In this document: positions 43,329 to 52,987 of the stretch, piece after piece
Layout of the letters: each line of letters starts with the position of its first letter
Position numbering within the stretch: the first letter of the stretch is position 1
NCBI RefSeq assembly: GCF_026241135.1
Contig: NZ_JAPFGA010000004.1
Span: forward strand, 62,001-126,000
Length of the DNA stretch: 64,000 bases
From: Galbibacter kalidii
GTDB lineage: Bacteria; Bacteroidota; Bacteroidia; Flavobacteriales; Flavobacteriaceae
Direction: 5' to 3'
The notes under the pieces: model-generated
Seen by the model: only the letters and a program-made list of their open reading frames with translations
The model's database searches: none
Told to the model about the DNA's origin: nothing
Program-made: the position numbers and the translations under genes

Positions 43329-44606
43329 ATGGCGTATTTATTTACATCGGAGTCCGTAAGCGAAGGACATCCGGATAAGGTCGCAGATCAGATAAGCGAT
43401 GCCCTTTTAGATCATTTTTTAGCATTTGATCCTGAAAGTAAGGTCGCGTGTGAAACCTTGGTTACTACCGGACAGGTGGTTTTGGCCGGAGAGGTGAAAA
43501 GTCACACCTATCTCGATGTGCAGAACATTGCACGGCAAGTGATCAATAAAATTGGATACACAAAAGGAGCTTATCAGTTCAGTGGGGATTCTTGTGGTGT
43601 TATTTCGCTGATACATGAACAGTCCAAAGAGATCAACCAGGGAGTCGATCGCGCTACTAAAGAAGAACAGGGAGCCGGTGACCAAGGGATGATGTTCGGC
43701 TATGCGACCAAGGAAACCGAGAATTACATGCCCTTGGCTTTGGATATATCGCATAAAATTTTGATTGCCTTATCAGATTTGCGTAAAGAAGGAAAAGAAA
43801 TAACCTATTTGCGTCCTGATGCCAAAGCGCAGGTTACAATCGAATATTCTGATGATAATGTTCCGCAGCGGATCGATACCATTGTGATTTCCACACAACA
43901 CGATCAGTTTGATGACGACGATGAAAAAATGTTGAACAAAATCAAGAAGGATATTCTGGAGATATTGATTCCGCGTGTTGTAAAACAATTACCGGAATAC
44001 ATTCAGAAATTGTTCAACGATCAGATAAAGTATCATATAAACCCAACCGGGAAATTTGTTATAGGAGGTCCACATGGCGATACAGGACTTACGGGAAGAA
44101 AGATTATTGTGGACACCTACGGAGGTAAAGGAGCACACGGTGGTGGCGCATTTAGTGGAAAAGACCCGAGTAAAGTAGACAGAAGTGCAGCTTATGCGGC
44201 CCGACACATTGCTAAAAACTTAGTAGCAGCCGGAGTGGCTGATGAAGTATTGGTTCAGGTAAGTTATGCAATTGGTGTAGTAGAACCTACATCAATTTTT
44301 GTAAACACCTACGGAACTTCAAAAGTACCTTTGTCTGACGGAGAAATCGCCACCAAAGTAAGAGAGTTGTTTGATTTGCGTCCGTTTGCCATTGAAGAAC
44401 GTTTAAAATTGCGCAATCCGATCTATTTGGAATCGGCTGCATACGGACATATGGGGAAACAACCAAAAGTAGTGACCAAGGTTTTTGAATCTCCGTATAA
44501 CGGAAGGATAGAAAAAGAAGTGGAATTGTTCACTTGGGAAAAACTGGATTATGTGGACAAGGTAAAGGAAGCCTTTTCCTTGAACTCGGTTAAACAAGTT
44601 CATTAA
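43329..44606 (+). CDS. metK: S-adenosylmethionine synthetase
   Basis: 425 aa, slightly longer than the 384 of E. coli. Motifs: [71 protein letters not shown] (P-loop-like and hexapeptide) and [20 protein letters not shown]. It makes SAM from methionine and ATP. The leader carries a SAM-II-type riboswitch, so product feedback is expected. It opens the methionine/sulfur block of the window. Confidence 0.98.
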   Translation: MAYLFTSESVSEGHPDKVADQISDALLDHFLAFDPESKVACETLVTTGQVVLAGEVKSHTYLDVQNIARQVINKIGYTKGAYQFSGDSCGVISLIHEQSKEINQGVDRATKEEQGAGDQGMMFGYATKETENYMPLALDISHKILIALSDLRKEGKEITYLRPDAKAQVTIEYSDDNVPQRIDTIVISTQHDQFDDDDEKMLNKIKKDILEILIPRVVKQLPEYIQKLFNDQIKYHINPTGKFVIGGPHGDTGLTGRKIIVDTYGGKGAHGGGAFSGKDPSKVDRSAAYAARHIAKNLVAAGVADEVLVQVSYAIGVVEPTSIFVNTYGTSKVPLSDGEIATKVRELFDLRPFAIEERLKLRNPIYLESAAYGHMGKQPKVVTKVFESPYNGRIEKEVELFTWEKLDYVDKVKEAFSLNSVKQVH

Positions 44607-44721
44607 TAGTAGATTACAAGTAGAAGATTTGGAAAATCAAATATTATTTCTGAATCTTTGACTTAGTGTAAGTTGAGTGGCCAAGAAGCAACTCACTTAA
44701 TGTTCACGCAAATACTGAGAT

Positions 44722-44910
44722 GTTATCAAGAAAGGCGGAAGGAATAGACCTGATGATGCCTTAGCAACCCTTGTTCCTCCCCCTAACCCCTCCGAAGGAG
44801 GGGAGTTTTTGGCTCCCTCTCCGACTAAGTCGGAAGGGCCGGGGAGGGGATAAGAAGGTGCTACATTCTACTCTTAGTACTGAATTTATTTCAGGACAGG
44901 GATAGATAAC
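44722..44910 (+). promoter_or_regulatory. SAM-I (S-box) riboswitch upstream of the metX-thrA fusion, with repeat in P3
   Basis: P1 GTTATC (44722-44727) / GATAAC (44905-44910); P2 AAAGGCGGAAGGAATAGACC followed by TGATGATGCCTTAGCAACC; P3 closes as CCTT (44769-44772) / AAGG (44855-44858), and the conserved GGTGCTAC follows. Inside P3, 44774-44851 is a dispersed CCCCTCC/GGAGGGG repeat with two inner hairpins (CCCCTCCGAAGGAGGGG, and 44815-44837 built on TCCGACT/AGTCGGA). P4 is ACTCTTAGTACTGAATTT-like. The core bases of the SAM-I family are intact, so it is probably functional. Confidence 0.85.
44774..44851. repeat. CCCCTCC/GGAGGGG repeat inside the SAM-I P3 arm (1)
   Basis: Outer CCTCCCC (44776-44782) / GGGGAGG (44841-44847) encloses two hairpins. 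The element belongs to the family also seen at 30594, 38799, 54886 and 59437, but here it is in the longer two-hairpin form. Confidence 0.8.
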
Positions 44911-45070
44911 GTTGAAATTACTTCCCGTAGTTTTTACAACTTTCTTTTTAACATCATATACATAGAAGTAAAAGTATCCGAATTGATTACTTTTTTAACG
45001 ATATGCTAATGATTGTATTTACCGAATTTCCAAAATAGGGATAAGAAAACATAGAAATAAAAAATAAAAG

Positions 45071-48000
45071 TTGAAAAACGAATTATTGCACATATCACTT
45101 GAGAATTTCACCACGCTAAGCGGTGTGACACAGGATTTGAACCTGTCCTACCAGCTTTTTGGTCGGCCTTTGCATTCGGCGCCAATTGTGATGGTAAATC
45201 ATGCGCTTACGGGGAATTCGAATGTAAGTGGAGAAGATGGCTGGTGGAAAGACCTGATAGGAGAAGGAAAGGCAATCGATACAGATAAATACACCGTTCT
45301 CGCACTTAATATTCCCGGGAACGGCTATGATGGTTTTATCATTGACAATTACAAAGATTTTGTAGCCCGTGATGTTGCCCGAATCTTTTTATTGGGATTG
45401 GAAAAATTGAAGGTAACAGAATTGTACGCACTTATCGGTGGCTCTTTGGGAGGAGGAATTGCATGGGAAATGGCAGCTTTAAAACCGGATATAACCCAAC
45501 ATTTCATTCCTGTGGCAACCGATTGGAAATCGACCGACTGGTTGATTGCCAATTGCCAGATACAAGGACAATTTTTGGTCAACTCCAAACAACCGGTACA
45601 CGATGCACGTATGCACGCGATGTTGTGTTACCGTACTCCGGAGTCGTTTAAAGAACGTTTCAAGCGAACGACCAACGACGAACTTCAGGTGTTTAATGTG
45701 GAGAGTTGGTTGTTGCACCACGGAAAAAAATTACAGGAACGTTTTCAGCTGTCGGCCTATAAATTGATGAATCAGCTCTTGAAAACCATCGATGTAACCC
45801 GAGAGAGGCCGGAGCACTTTAATGTGTTGGAGTCCATTCAGGCCAATGTACATATTATCGGGGTGAGTTCCGATCTCTTTTTTACTGCGGAAGAAAATAG
45901 GGAAACACACAAGCAGCTGGCACAGGCAAGCGATCGTGTGCGATACGGAGAGATTATTTCGGTACACGGGCATGACGCCTTTTTAATAGAATATGAACAG
46001 TTAGAAAAATTGATCGGAGGCATTTTTGAATCGTCTCTTAAAGATAACAAGATGAAAGTTTTAAAGTTTGGAGGAAAATCCCTGGCCAATGGCAAAGGGA
46101 TCAATAATGTAGTTGATATTATAACCAAAAAGGTAAAGGATGGTGAACGAATCGCAGTGGTGGTTTCTGCAAGAAATAATGCTACGGACGAGTTGGAAAG
46201 TATTTTAGATACTGCTTCCAGAAATCAGGATTACCAGCATTTGTTTGAAGCGTTTAAAAAATACCAAACAGAGGGTTATGAAAATTTAGACCTTTCAGCC
46301 GAGTTTGAAAAACTTGAAAAACTGTTTTCCGGTATAAGCTTGTTGGGCGACTACAGTGCCAAGGTGAAAGATGAAGTGCTGGCACAGGGAGAGATTATTT
46401 CAGCTAAATTACTCACAGAGATACTAAAGGAAAAAGGGATCAAAGCCAACTTTACCGATTCCCGAAAACTGATAAAAACAGATACTGCTTTTGGGAATGC
46501 ACAACCATTGGAGAAATTGTCTAAGAAAAATATAGTATCACACTTTTCTGAACATAATGGAGCAACGGTTAATATCGTTACCGGTTTTATCGGTTCTAAC
46601 GAAAAAAACGAAACGACCACTTTGGGAAGAAACGGAAGCAACTATACGGCTTCTTTGTTGGCCAATTTCTTGGATGCAGGGGAATTGCAAAGTTTTACAC
46701 ATGTGGATGGTATTTTTACCGCCAATCCCGACTTGGTGCCTACAGCACAGCGAATCGAAGAGCTTTCTTTTAACGAAGCGAATGAGATGGCCAATTTTGG
46801 GGCAACAATCTTGCATGCAAAAACCATTATTCCGCTACTTGAAAAGAATATTCCGCTGCGGATTTTAAACACCTTCGACCACGATAATGAAGGGACTTTG
46901 ATTACAGCCCATCCGAAGAAAAAAGGCACCAAATCCTTGTCAGTTTTGGAAAATGTGGCCTTAGTCAACCTTGAAGGACGTGGATTGTTGGGGAAAGCCG
47001 GAGTCGATGCGCGTATTTTTAATGCGCTTGGAAAGAAAGACATCAGTGTGAGTATAATTTCCCAAGGTTCTTCGGAAAGGGGAATCGGTTTGGTGGTCAA
47101 TGCAGAAGATGCTACCGAGGCGGTTATTGAACTGGAAAAAGAGTTTGAAAGCGATTTTTACTCCAAAGATGTCAATAAGATCTCTGTGGTAGATGATGTC
47201 TCTGTGATCTCGATTATTGGTTTGGATTTGAGTAGTTTCCATAAACCTTACAACGCACTTATCAAAAACCAAGTGGTGCCCATCCTTTTCAACAACACCG
47301 TTACCGGGAAGAATGTGAGTTTGGTAGTGAAACATTCAGAATTGCACAAAGCACTGAATGTAATTCATGGGGAGATTTTTGAAATTTCAAAGAAAGTTAA
47401 CATCGCCATTTTCGGTCATGGATTGGTAGGCGGTACCTTGATCGATCAAGTGCTTACATCAGCGGCAAATATTGAAGAACGTAAGAAGATAAAACTCAAT
47501 ATTTTTGCGGTTGCCAATTCCCGAAAATTACTATTGGATAAAAAAGGCATCGATGCAGTTTGGAAAGATGAGATTCAAAAAAGTGAAACCGTATCGGATA
47601 TTCAGCATGTGATTGATTTTGCAAAAGAACACCATTTGGAAAACCTAGTGGCTATCGACAATACAGCGAGCAGTGAATTTGTTGAAAATTATGGAACATT
47701 GGTTGAAAATGGCTTCGATTTGGTATCGTCCAATAAAATTGCCAATACCTTGAGTTTTGATTTTTATAAGGAGCTAAGAGCCTTGTTAGAGAAAAATCAG
47801 AAACAATATTTATACGAAACCAATGTTGGGGCGGGGCTTCCGTTGATAGATACTATCAGGATATTACACCTTTCCGGGGAAAACATCACACGGATTCGCG
47901 GTGTCTTTTCAGGAACCTTGAGTTATTTGTTCAATCGTTTTTCTTCAGAAGAAAAATCATTTAACGAGATTTTAAAGGATACGATCGACAATGGATTTAC

Positions 48001-48466
48001 AGAACCCGATCCGAGAGAAGACCTTTACGGAAATGATGTAGGCAGGAAATTGCTTATTTTAGCAAGGGAGCTCGATCTTCATAATGAATTTGAAGATGTA
48101 AATATCCAGAATTTGGTGCCCGAAGGACTTCGGGATAAAGAAGTGCCGGAATTTTTACAAAGCCTCGAACAGTTCGATGAACCTTATCAGCAAATAAAAA
48201 ATGAACAGGAGGAAGGACACGTTTTACGTTATGTAGGCGATTTGCACGGCGATCTTCAGCAAGACAAGGGAGAATTGGACGTGAAACTGGTTTCTGTGCC
48301 TTCAACAAGTGTGTTGGGGCAGGTAAAAGGAGCCGATTCCATTTTTGAGATTTATACCGAATCCTATGGTGACCGACCTATTGTGATCCAAGGAGCTGGT
48401 GCCGGTGCGGCAGTAACCGCAAGGGGTGTTTTTGGTGATATCCTGAAATTGGCAGAACGTGGATAA
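45071..48466 (+). CDS. Fused homoserine O-acetyltransferase - aspartokinase - homoserine dehydrogenase
   Basis: 1131 aa from a TTG start at 45071; the first in-frame ATG (about 45191) would cut into the conserved PIVMVNHALTGNS, so TTG is preferred. Residues 1-320: MetX-like alpha/beta hydrolase with nucleophile Ser in LIGGSLGGGIAWEMAA and the C-terminal HGHDAFLIEYEQL (catalytic His/Asp region). Residues 328-780: aspartokinase (MKVLKFGGKSLANGKGINNV, TTLGRNGSNYTASLLANF) with ACT domains (LEGRGLLGKAGVDARIFNAL, SISIISQGSSERGIG-like). Residues 785-1131: homoserine dehydrogenase (VNIAIFGHGLVGGTLIDQVL, GAGLPLIDTIRILHLSGENI). It covers three of the steps from aspartate to O-acetylhomoserine. An ATG is retained exactly at the junction (46052). 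It lies behind a SAM-I riboswitch. Confidence 0.95.
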   Translation: MKNELLHISLENFTTLSGVTQDLNLSYQLFGRPLHSAPIVMVNHALTGNSNVSGEDGWWKDLIGEGKAIDTDKYTVLALNIPGNGYDGFIIDNYKDFVARDVARIFLLGLEKLKVTELYALIGGSLGGGIAWEMAALKPDITQHFIPVATDWKSTDWLIANCQIQGQFLVNSKQPVHDARMHAMLCYRTPESFKERFKRTTNDELQVFNVESWLLHHGKKLQERFQLSAYKLMNQLLKTIDVTRERPEHFNVLESIQANVHIIGVSSDLFFTAEENRETHKQLAQASDRVRYGEIISVHGHDAFLIEYEQLEKLIGGIFESSLKDNKMKVLKFGGKSLANGKGINNVVDIITKKVKDGERIAVVVSARNNATDELESILDTASRNQDYQHLFEAFKKYQTEGYENLDLSAEFEKLEKLFSGISLLGDYSAKVKDEVLAQGEIISAKLLTEILKEKGIKANFTDSRKLIKTDTAFGNAQPLEKLSKKNIVSHFSEHNGATVNIVTGFIGSNEKNETTTLGRNGSNYTASLLANFLDAGELQSFTHVDGIFTANPDLVPTAQRIEELSFNEANEMANFGATILHAKTIIPLLEKNIPLRILNTFDHDNEGTLITAHPKKKGTKSLSVLENVALVNLEGRGLLGKAGVDARIFNALGKKDISVSIISQGSSERGIGLVVNAEDATEAVIELEKEFESDFYSKDVNKISVVDDVSVISIIGLDLSSFHKPYNALIKNQVVPILFNNTVTGKNVSLVVKHSELHKALNVIHGEIFEISKKVNIAIFGHGLVGGTLIDQVLTSAANIEERKKIKLNIFAVANSRKLLLDKKGIDAVWKDEIQKSETVSDIQHVIDFAKEHHLENLVAIDNTASSEFVENYGTLVENGFDLVSSNKIANTLSFDFYKELRALLEKNQKQYLYETNVGAGLPLIDTIRILHLSGENITRIRGVFSGTLSYLFNRFSSEEKSFNEILKDTIDNGFTEPDPREDLYGNDVGRKLLILARELDLHNEFEDVNIQNLVPEGLRDKEVPEFLQSLEQFDEPYQQIKNEQEEGHVLRYVGDLHGDLQQDKGELDVKLVSVPSTSVLGQVKGADSIFEIYTESYGDRPIVIQGAGAGAAVTARGVFGDILKLAERG

Positions 48467-48474
48467 CAGTAGGG

Positions 48475-48494
48475 GGCGAATCCGTGTATTCGCC
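48475..48494. repeat. GGCGAAT / ATTCGCC hairpin repeat
   Basis: GGCGAATCCGTGTATTCGCC, a perfect 7-bp hairpin between the fusion gene and metZ; a widespread Bacteroidota repeat word. An A run follows, so it is not a plus-strand terminator. Confidence 0.7.
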
Positions 48495-48522
48495 AAAAAA
48501 ATAAAAACAACAAGTTAAAATA

Positions 48523-49692
48523 ATGAGCAAAAAGAATTTTGAAACCGAAGCGATCAGAACACAAATTGAACGATCTGAATTTTTAGAACATTCCGCACCC
48601 ATATACCTGTCTTCAAGTTTTGTTTTTGAAGATGCTGAAGATATGAGAGCTTCGTTTGCAGAAGAGAAAGAGCGAAACCTCTACAGTCGGTTTACCAATC
48701 CGAATACGACAGAATTTGTAGAAAAGATCTGCAAGATGGAAGGTGCAGAGGCCGGATATGCTTTTGCGACCGGAATGTCGGCAGTTTTTTCAACCTTTGC
48801 TGCTTTGTTGAATAGCGGTGATCATATAGTGTCTTGTCGATCGGTTTTTGGTTCAACACATGCCTTGTTTACCAAATTCCTTCCAAAGTGGAATATAGAA
48901 ACATCTTATTTTAAAGCAAATGAGGTCGAGGATATTGAAAAATTCATTCAGCCCAATACAAAAATACTTTTTGCTGAAACCCCAACCAATCCTGGTGTGG
49001 ATGTGTTGGATTTGGAATATTTGGGGGCTATTGCCAAAAAGCACAATCTTATTTTGGTTATCGATAATTGCTTTGCAACCCCTTATTTGCAAAAACCACT
49101 CGATTTTGGCGCGCATATCGTTGTGCATTCCGCTACAAAATTGATCGACGGACAAGGCCGTGTTTTGGGGGGTGTAGCTGTTGGCCCATCAGATTTGATC
49201 AGGGAGATTTATCTTTTTTCACGCAATACCGGTCCGTCACTTTCGCCTTTTAACGCCTGGGTGTTGTCAAAAAGTTTGGAGACCTTGGCAGTAAGGGTCG
49301 ATCGGCATTGTGAAAATGCACTGAAAGTAGCTGAGTTTTTGGAAAGTAACGAACATGTAAATTGGGTAAAATATCCATTTTTGAAATCACATCCGAAGTA
49401 TGAGGTTGCTAAAAAGCAAATGAAACAAGGTGGTAGCATCGTAGCTTTTGAAGTAAAAGGCGGTGTGGAAGCCGGTAGAAAATTTCTGAATAACATCAAA
49501 ATGTGTTCGCTTTCGGCCAATTTGGGTGATACCAGAACCATAGTGACACATCCTGCATCAACTACGCATAGCAAACTTTCTGAGGAAGACAGGATGGAAG
49601 TGGGCATTTCCGACGGACTTGTACGTGTTTCTGTAGGTCTTGAAAATGTTGAAGATGTTATAAATGACCTTCAGCAGGCGTTAAGTAGTTAA
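48523..49692 (+). CDS. metZ: O-acyl-homoserine sulfhydrylase (trans-sulfuration PLP enzyme)
   Basis: 389 aa. Cys/Met metabolism PLP family: YSRFTNPNTTEFVEKICKME, GYAFATGMSAVFSTFAALLN, FAETPTNPGVDVLDLEYLGA, the PLP lysine in HIVVHSATKLIDGQGRVLGG, and LGDTRTIVTHPASTTHSKLS near the end. The PLP-site wording and the adjacent acetyltransferase favour direct sulfhydrylation of O-acetylhomoserine to homocysteine, using sulfide from the sulfite reductase downstream; cystathionine gamma-synthase remains possible. Confidence 0.9.
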   Translation: MSKKNFETEAIRTQIERSEFLEHSAPIYLSSSFVFEDAEDMRASFAEEKERNLYSRFTNPNTTEFVEKICKMEGAEAGYAFATGMSAVFSTFAALLNSGDHIVSCRSVFGSTHALFTKFLPKWNIETSYFKANEVEDIEKFIQPNTKILFAETPTNPGVDVLDLEYLGAIAKKHNLILVIDNCFATPYLQKPLDFGAHIVVHSATKLIDGQGRVLGGVAVGPSDLIREIYLFSRNTGPSLSPFNAWVLSKSLETLAVRVDRHCENALKVAEFLESNEHVNWVKYPFLKSHPKYEVAKKQMKQGGSIVAFEVKGGVEAGRKFLNNIKMCSLSANLGDTRTIVTHPASTTHSKLSEEDRMEVGISDGLVRVSVGLENVEDVINDLQQALSS

Positions 49693-49791
49693 AATTCTTA
49701 AAAATGGTTTGTTTTTTAGGAATTAAGTATTACTTTCGTCTTTTAATTCTATTAACCTATCGATTAAGTAGAGTAATAAAATTGATGGACT

Positions 49792-50049
49792 ATGATTTTG
49801 GATAAAGTATTAGAAGGAAACCGCAACAAACAGAAGGCAAAAATCGCTTCATCAGAAAAAATAAGCAGAAGCATTGCCAAATCAGTGAGCTGGAGGATTA
49901 TTGGTACTTTAGATACGATCGTGATCTCTTGGCTTGTTACAGGTACTTTAACATTGGCATTGTCCATAGGCTTTATAGAATTGATCACGAAAATGACCCT
50001 TTATTTTTTCCATGAAAGGATATGGGAGAAAATAAAGTGGGGAAAGTAA
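49792..50049 (+). CDS. DUF2061 small membrane protein
   Basis: 85 aa with two hydrophobic segments and the conserved RSIAKSVSWRIIGTLDTIVI / FIELITKMTLYFFHERIWEK words of DUF2061. Family members in Bacteroidota commonly lie in sulfate-assimilation operons; the function is unknown. It begins 99 bases after metZ and ends 72 bases before the sulfite reductase. In remembered relatives cysH, cysD and cysN lie between it and the reductase; none does here. Confidence 0.88.
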   Translation: MILDKVLEGNRNKQKAKIASSEKISRSIAKSVSWRIIGTLDTIVISWLVTGTLTLALSIGFIELITKMTLYFFHERIWEKIKWGK

Positions 50050-50121
50050 GGCATTAAAGAAAGTTGTTTTTCAGGTAATAAAGGAAGATAACAACATTGC
50101 AAATAATGAAAACTTGAAAAT

Positions 50122-52227
50122 ATGCAAAGTTTTAGAACAGAGATTGAGAATCCCGTTGTAGAAAGAGATATTATAGAATTAGAGAAGAAAATTCGTCTTT
50201 TTAGAGAGGGAAAAGTAGATGAAGAACGCTTTAGGAGTTTGCGTTTGGCACGTGGTGTTTACGGTCAGCGTCAACAAGGCGTTCAGATGGTTCGTATAAA
50301 GTTGCCCTACGGAAAGGTAACAGGTGATCAGCTATTGCGTATTGCTGATGTTTCTGATGAGTATTCACGCGGGCGATTGCATATTACAACCCGTCAGGAT
50401 ATTCAGATTCACTATGTGAGTTTAGACAGGACTCCTGAGCTTTGGGCAGAACTTGAAAAAAATGATGTAACATTGCGTGAAGCATGCGGAAATACGGTTC
50501 GTAATGTTACGGCAAGTCCGGAAGCGGGTATAGACCCTGACGAATCTTTTGATGTGACTCCGTATGCCGATGCAGCATTCCGTTTCTTTTTGCGGAACCC
50601 TATTTGTCAGGAAATGGGAAGAAAGTTCAAGATGTCTTTCTCTTCTTCAGATTCTGATACGGCCTTGGCTTATATCCATGACTTAGGGTTTATTCCGAAG
50701 ATAAAAGACGGAGAAAAAGGTTTTAGAGTATTATTAGGTGGTGGTTTGGGTTCTCAACCGAGACATGCCGATGTGGTCTATGAGTTTTTACCAACAGATC
50801 AGATCATACCGTTTATAGAAAGTGTCTTGAGGATTTTTGATAGACATGGGGAGCGCTCGAAACGTTTAAAAGCAAGAATGAAATTCCTGGTTAAGGATAT
50901 TGGTTTAGAAGCGTTTTTAGAATTGGTTGAAAAAGAAAAAATTGCACTAGCTTACCAGTCATATCCGATAGATGATAGCGGTTTTGAACCCGACCATACC
51001 TTTTTAGATAACATACAGGTTCCAAAAGTGGAATTGAAAGACGTTGAAGGCTACGAAAAGTGGAGAGCTTCTAATGTTTCTGAACAAAAACAAAAAGGAT
51101 TTTACGCCATCGGTATCAAAGTGAAGCTAGGTGATTTCTATACAGATAAAGCAAGAAAACTGGCTGCTTTGATTAAAAAATATGCAGCTGATGAACTCAG
51201 GTTGACCTTGCGTCAGGATATTTTGATCCGTCATGTAAAAGAAGAATTGTTGCCGTTGTTCTATTTAGAGCTGAAAGAAATGGGCTTTACCGAACTAGGG
51301 TATAATTCTACAGTAGATATTACGGCTTGTCCGGGAACAGATACTTGTAATCTAGGAATTGCGAGCAGTACGGGAATAGCCGATGTACTGGAAAAAGTGT
51401 TGGATGAAGAATATCCTCAGTATAAAGACAATCGCGAGATAGCCATTAAGATCAGTGGTTGTATGAATGCATGTGGACAACACAACATGGCACATATAGG
51501 TTTTCAGGGAATGTCGATCAGAACCAAAGATAAATTGGTAGCACCGGCACTTCAGATTTTGTTGGGTGGTGGAGTCCTTGGAAATGGAGAAGGAAGATTT
51601 TCTGATAAAGTGATAAAAATCCCTTCCAAAAGAGGGCCACAGGCTTTGCGTTTGATCTTGGATGATTATCAGCAAAACAAAGAGAAAGAAGAAGACTTTT
51701 TAGCGTATTACGATAGAAAAGAGAAAATCTATTTTTACGATTTTCTAAAACCTTTGTCGGATACCGATAACCTGACTGAAGACGATTTTGTAGATTGGGG
51801 ACATGATAAGAGATATGTTCAGGAAGTAGGAGTTGGAGAGTGTGCCGGAGTTGTGATCGACTTGGTAGCTACGCTGTTGTTTGAAAGTGAAGAAAAAATT
51901 GAAAAAGCACAATTTTCTTTAGAAGAAGGAAAATGGGCAGATAGTATATATCAGTCATATACGTCGTTGGTAAATACCGCTAAGGCATTATTGACGGCAG
52001 AAAATAAAAAAACCAATACCCAAGCAAGTATCATTAACCAGTTTGAGGAGGTTTTTGTCGCAACAGGTAAGATAACACTAAACTCATCTTTTCCTGATCT
52101 CGTTTATCAAATTAAGAATAATAAACCATCTGAGGCATTTGCAAAGTCGTTTTTAAACGATGCGCAGGCTTTTTACCAAAAAGCTGATGCTTTCAGGAAA
52201 CAAGAATTAGCTCATGCGGACAAATAA
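50122..52227 (+). CDS. Assimilatory sulfite reductase, hemoprotein, with C-terminal HEPN-like domain
   Basis: 701 aa. Residues 1-580 form the duplicated ferredoxin-like/hemoprotein fold of nitrite/sulfite reductases (VRIKLPYGKVTGDQLLRIAD, GRLHITTRQDIQIHYV, LRLTLRQDILIRHVKEELLP). The siroheme-[4Fe-4S] cysteines are in TACPGTDTCNLGIAS and KISGCMNACGQHNMAHIGFQ. After residue 590, a helical region (FESEEKIEKAQFSLEEGKWA, SYTSLVNTAKALLTAENKKT) resembles a HEPN domain. Of the two substrates, sulfite fits the context. It supplies sulfide to metZ; siroheme genes follow immediately, overlapping by 14 bases. Confidence 0.9.
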   Translation: MQSFRTEIENPVVERDIIELEKKIRLFREGKVDEERFRSLRLARGVYGQRQQGVQMVRIKLPYGKVTGDQLLRIADVSDEYSRGRLHITTRQDIQIHYVSLDRTPELWAELEKNDVTLREACGNTVRNVTASPEAGIDPDESFDVTPYADAAFRFFLRNPICQEMGRKFKMSFSSSDSDTALAYIHDLGFIPKIKDGEKGFRVLLGGGLGSQPRHADVVYEFLPTDQIIPFIESVLRIFDRHGERSKRLKARMKFLVKDIGLEAFLELVEKEKIALAYQSYPIDDSGFEPDHTFLDNIQVPKVELKDVEGYEKWRASNVSEQKQKGFYAIGIKVKLGDFYTDKARKLAALIKKYAADELRLTLRQDILIRHVKEELLPLFYLELKEMGFTELGYNSTVDITACPGTDTCNLGIASSTGIADVLEKVLDEEYPQYKDNREIAIKISGCMNACGQHNMAHIGFQGMSIRTKDKLVAPALQILLGGGVLGNGEGRFSDKVIKIPSKRGPQALRLILDDYQQNKEKEEDFLAYYDRKEKIYFYDFLKPLSDTDNLTEDDFVDWGHDKRYVQEVGVGECAGVVIDLVATLLFESEEKIEKAQFSLEEGKWADSIYQSYTSLVNTAKALLTAENKKTNTQASIINQFEEVFVATGKITLNSSFPDLVYQIKNNKPSEAFAKSFLNDAQAFYQKADAFRKQELAHADK

Positions 52228-52981
52228 CCAACCAAAACTGACTTTAGTAGGGGCAGGTCCGGGAGATCCGGACTTGCTCACTGTTAAAGGTATGAAAGCT
52301 TTACAAACAGCTCGCGTTGTTTTGTACGACGCCTTAGTCAATAAAAAGTTGTTGAAGTATGCACCGGAGGCAGAACACATTTTTGTGGGAAAACGAAAAG
52401 GTTGTTATGCCTATCGCCAGGAACAGATTAATGAATTGATTGTGAGCAGAGCAAAAACACACGGACATGTAGTTCGGTTAAAAGGAGGTGATCCTTTCGT
52501 TTTTGGTCGAGGAGCAGAAGAAATGGAATATGTAACAAAATATGGTATTGAGACAGCCTTTGTGCCTGGAATATCATCGGCTTTAGCAGTTCCGGCATAT
52601 CAAAATGTACCACTGACCAAACGAGGAAGCTCTGAAAGTTTTTGGGTCATTACGGGCACCACCAAAGCACACAAATTGTCAAAAGATGTGGAGCAGGCTT
52701 CAAAATCATCGGCTACGGTTGTGATTTTGATGGGTATGAGCAAGCTGGGGGAAATCACAGCATTGTTTAAAAAAGAAAACAAACATCAACTGCCGGTGGC
52801 TATTATCCAAAGTGGGACCACGGCAGAAGAAAAAATAGGAATTGGAACTATTGACACCATTGAAGCGGTTGTTGCTGAAAAACAATTGGCCAACCCGGCA
52901 ATTATTGTCATTGGAGAGGTTGTAAACCATCGCGAAAGTTTAGCGGCGGTATATGAACAGGCAAATACTGTTGTAAAATAG
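52214..52981 (+). CDS. cobA: Uroporphyrinogen-III C-methyltransferase
   Basis: 255 aa. Signatures: LTLVGAGPGDPDLLTVKGMK, VVRLKGGDPFVFGRGAEEME, FVPGISSALAVPAYQNVPLT, VVILMGMSKLGEI. It makes precorrin-2 with two SAM, the first step to siroheme for the upstream sulfite reductase. The start overlaps the reductase gene by 14 bases; the next siroheme gene starts 6 bases after its stop. Confidence 0.96.
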   Translation: MRTNNQPKLTLVGAGPGDPDLLTVKGMKALQTARVVLYDALVNKKLLKYAPEAEHIFVGKRKGCYAYRQEQINELIVSRAKTHGHVVRLKGGDPFVFGRGAEEMEYVTKYGIETAFVPGISSALAVPAYQNVPLTKRGSSESFWVITGTTKAHKLSKDVEQASKSSATVVILMGMSKLGEITALFKKENKHQLPVAIIQSGTTAEEKIGIGTIDTIEAVVAEKQLANPAIIVIGEVVNHRESLAAVYEQANTVVK

Positions 52982-52987
52982 AGAGAT

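Noticed and set aside
48475-48494. Terminator between the metX-thrA fusion and metZ
   Set aside because: The hairpin is followed by A residues on the coding strand, and the word is a known dispersed repeat, so the operon probably continues.
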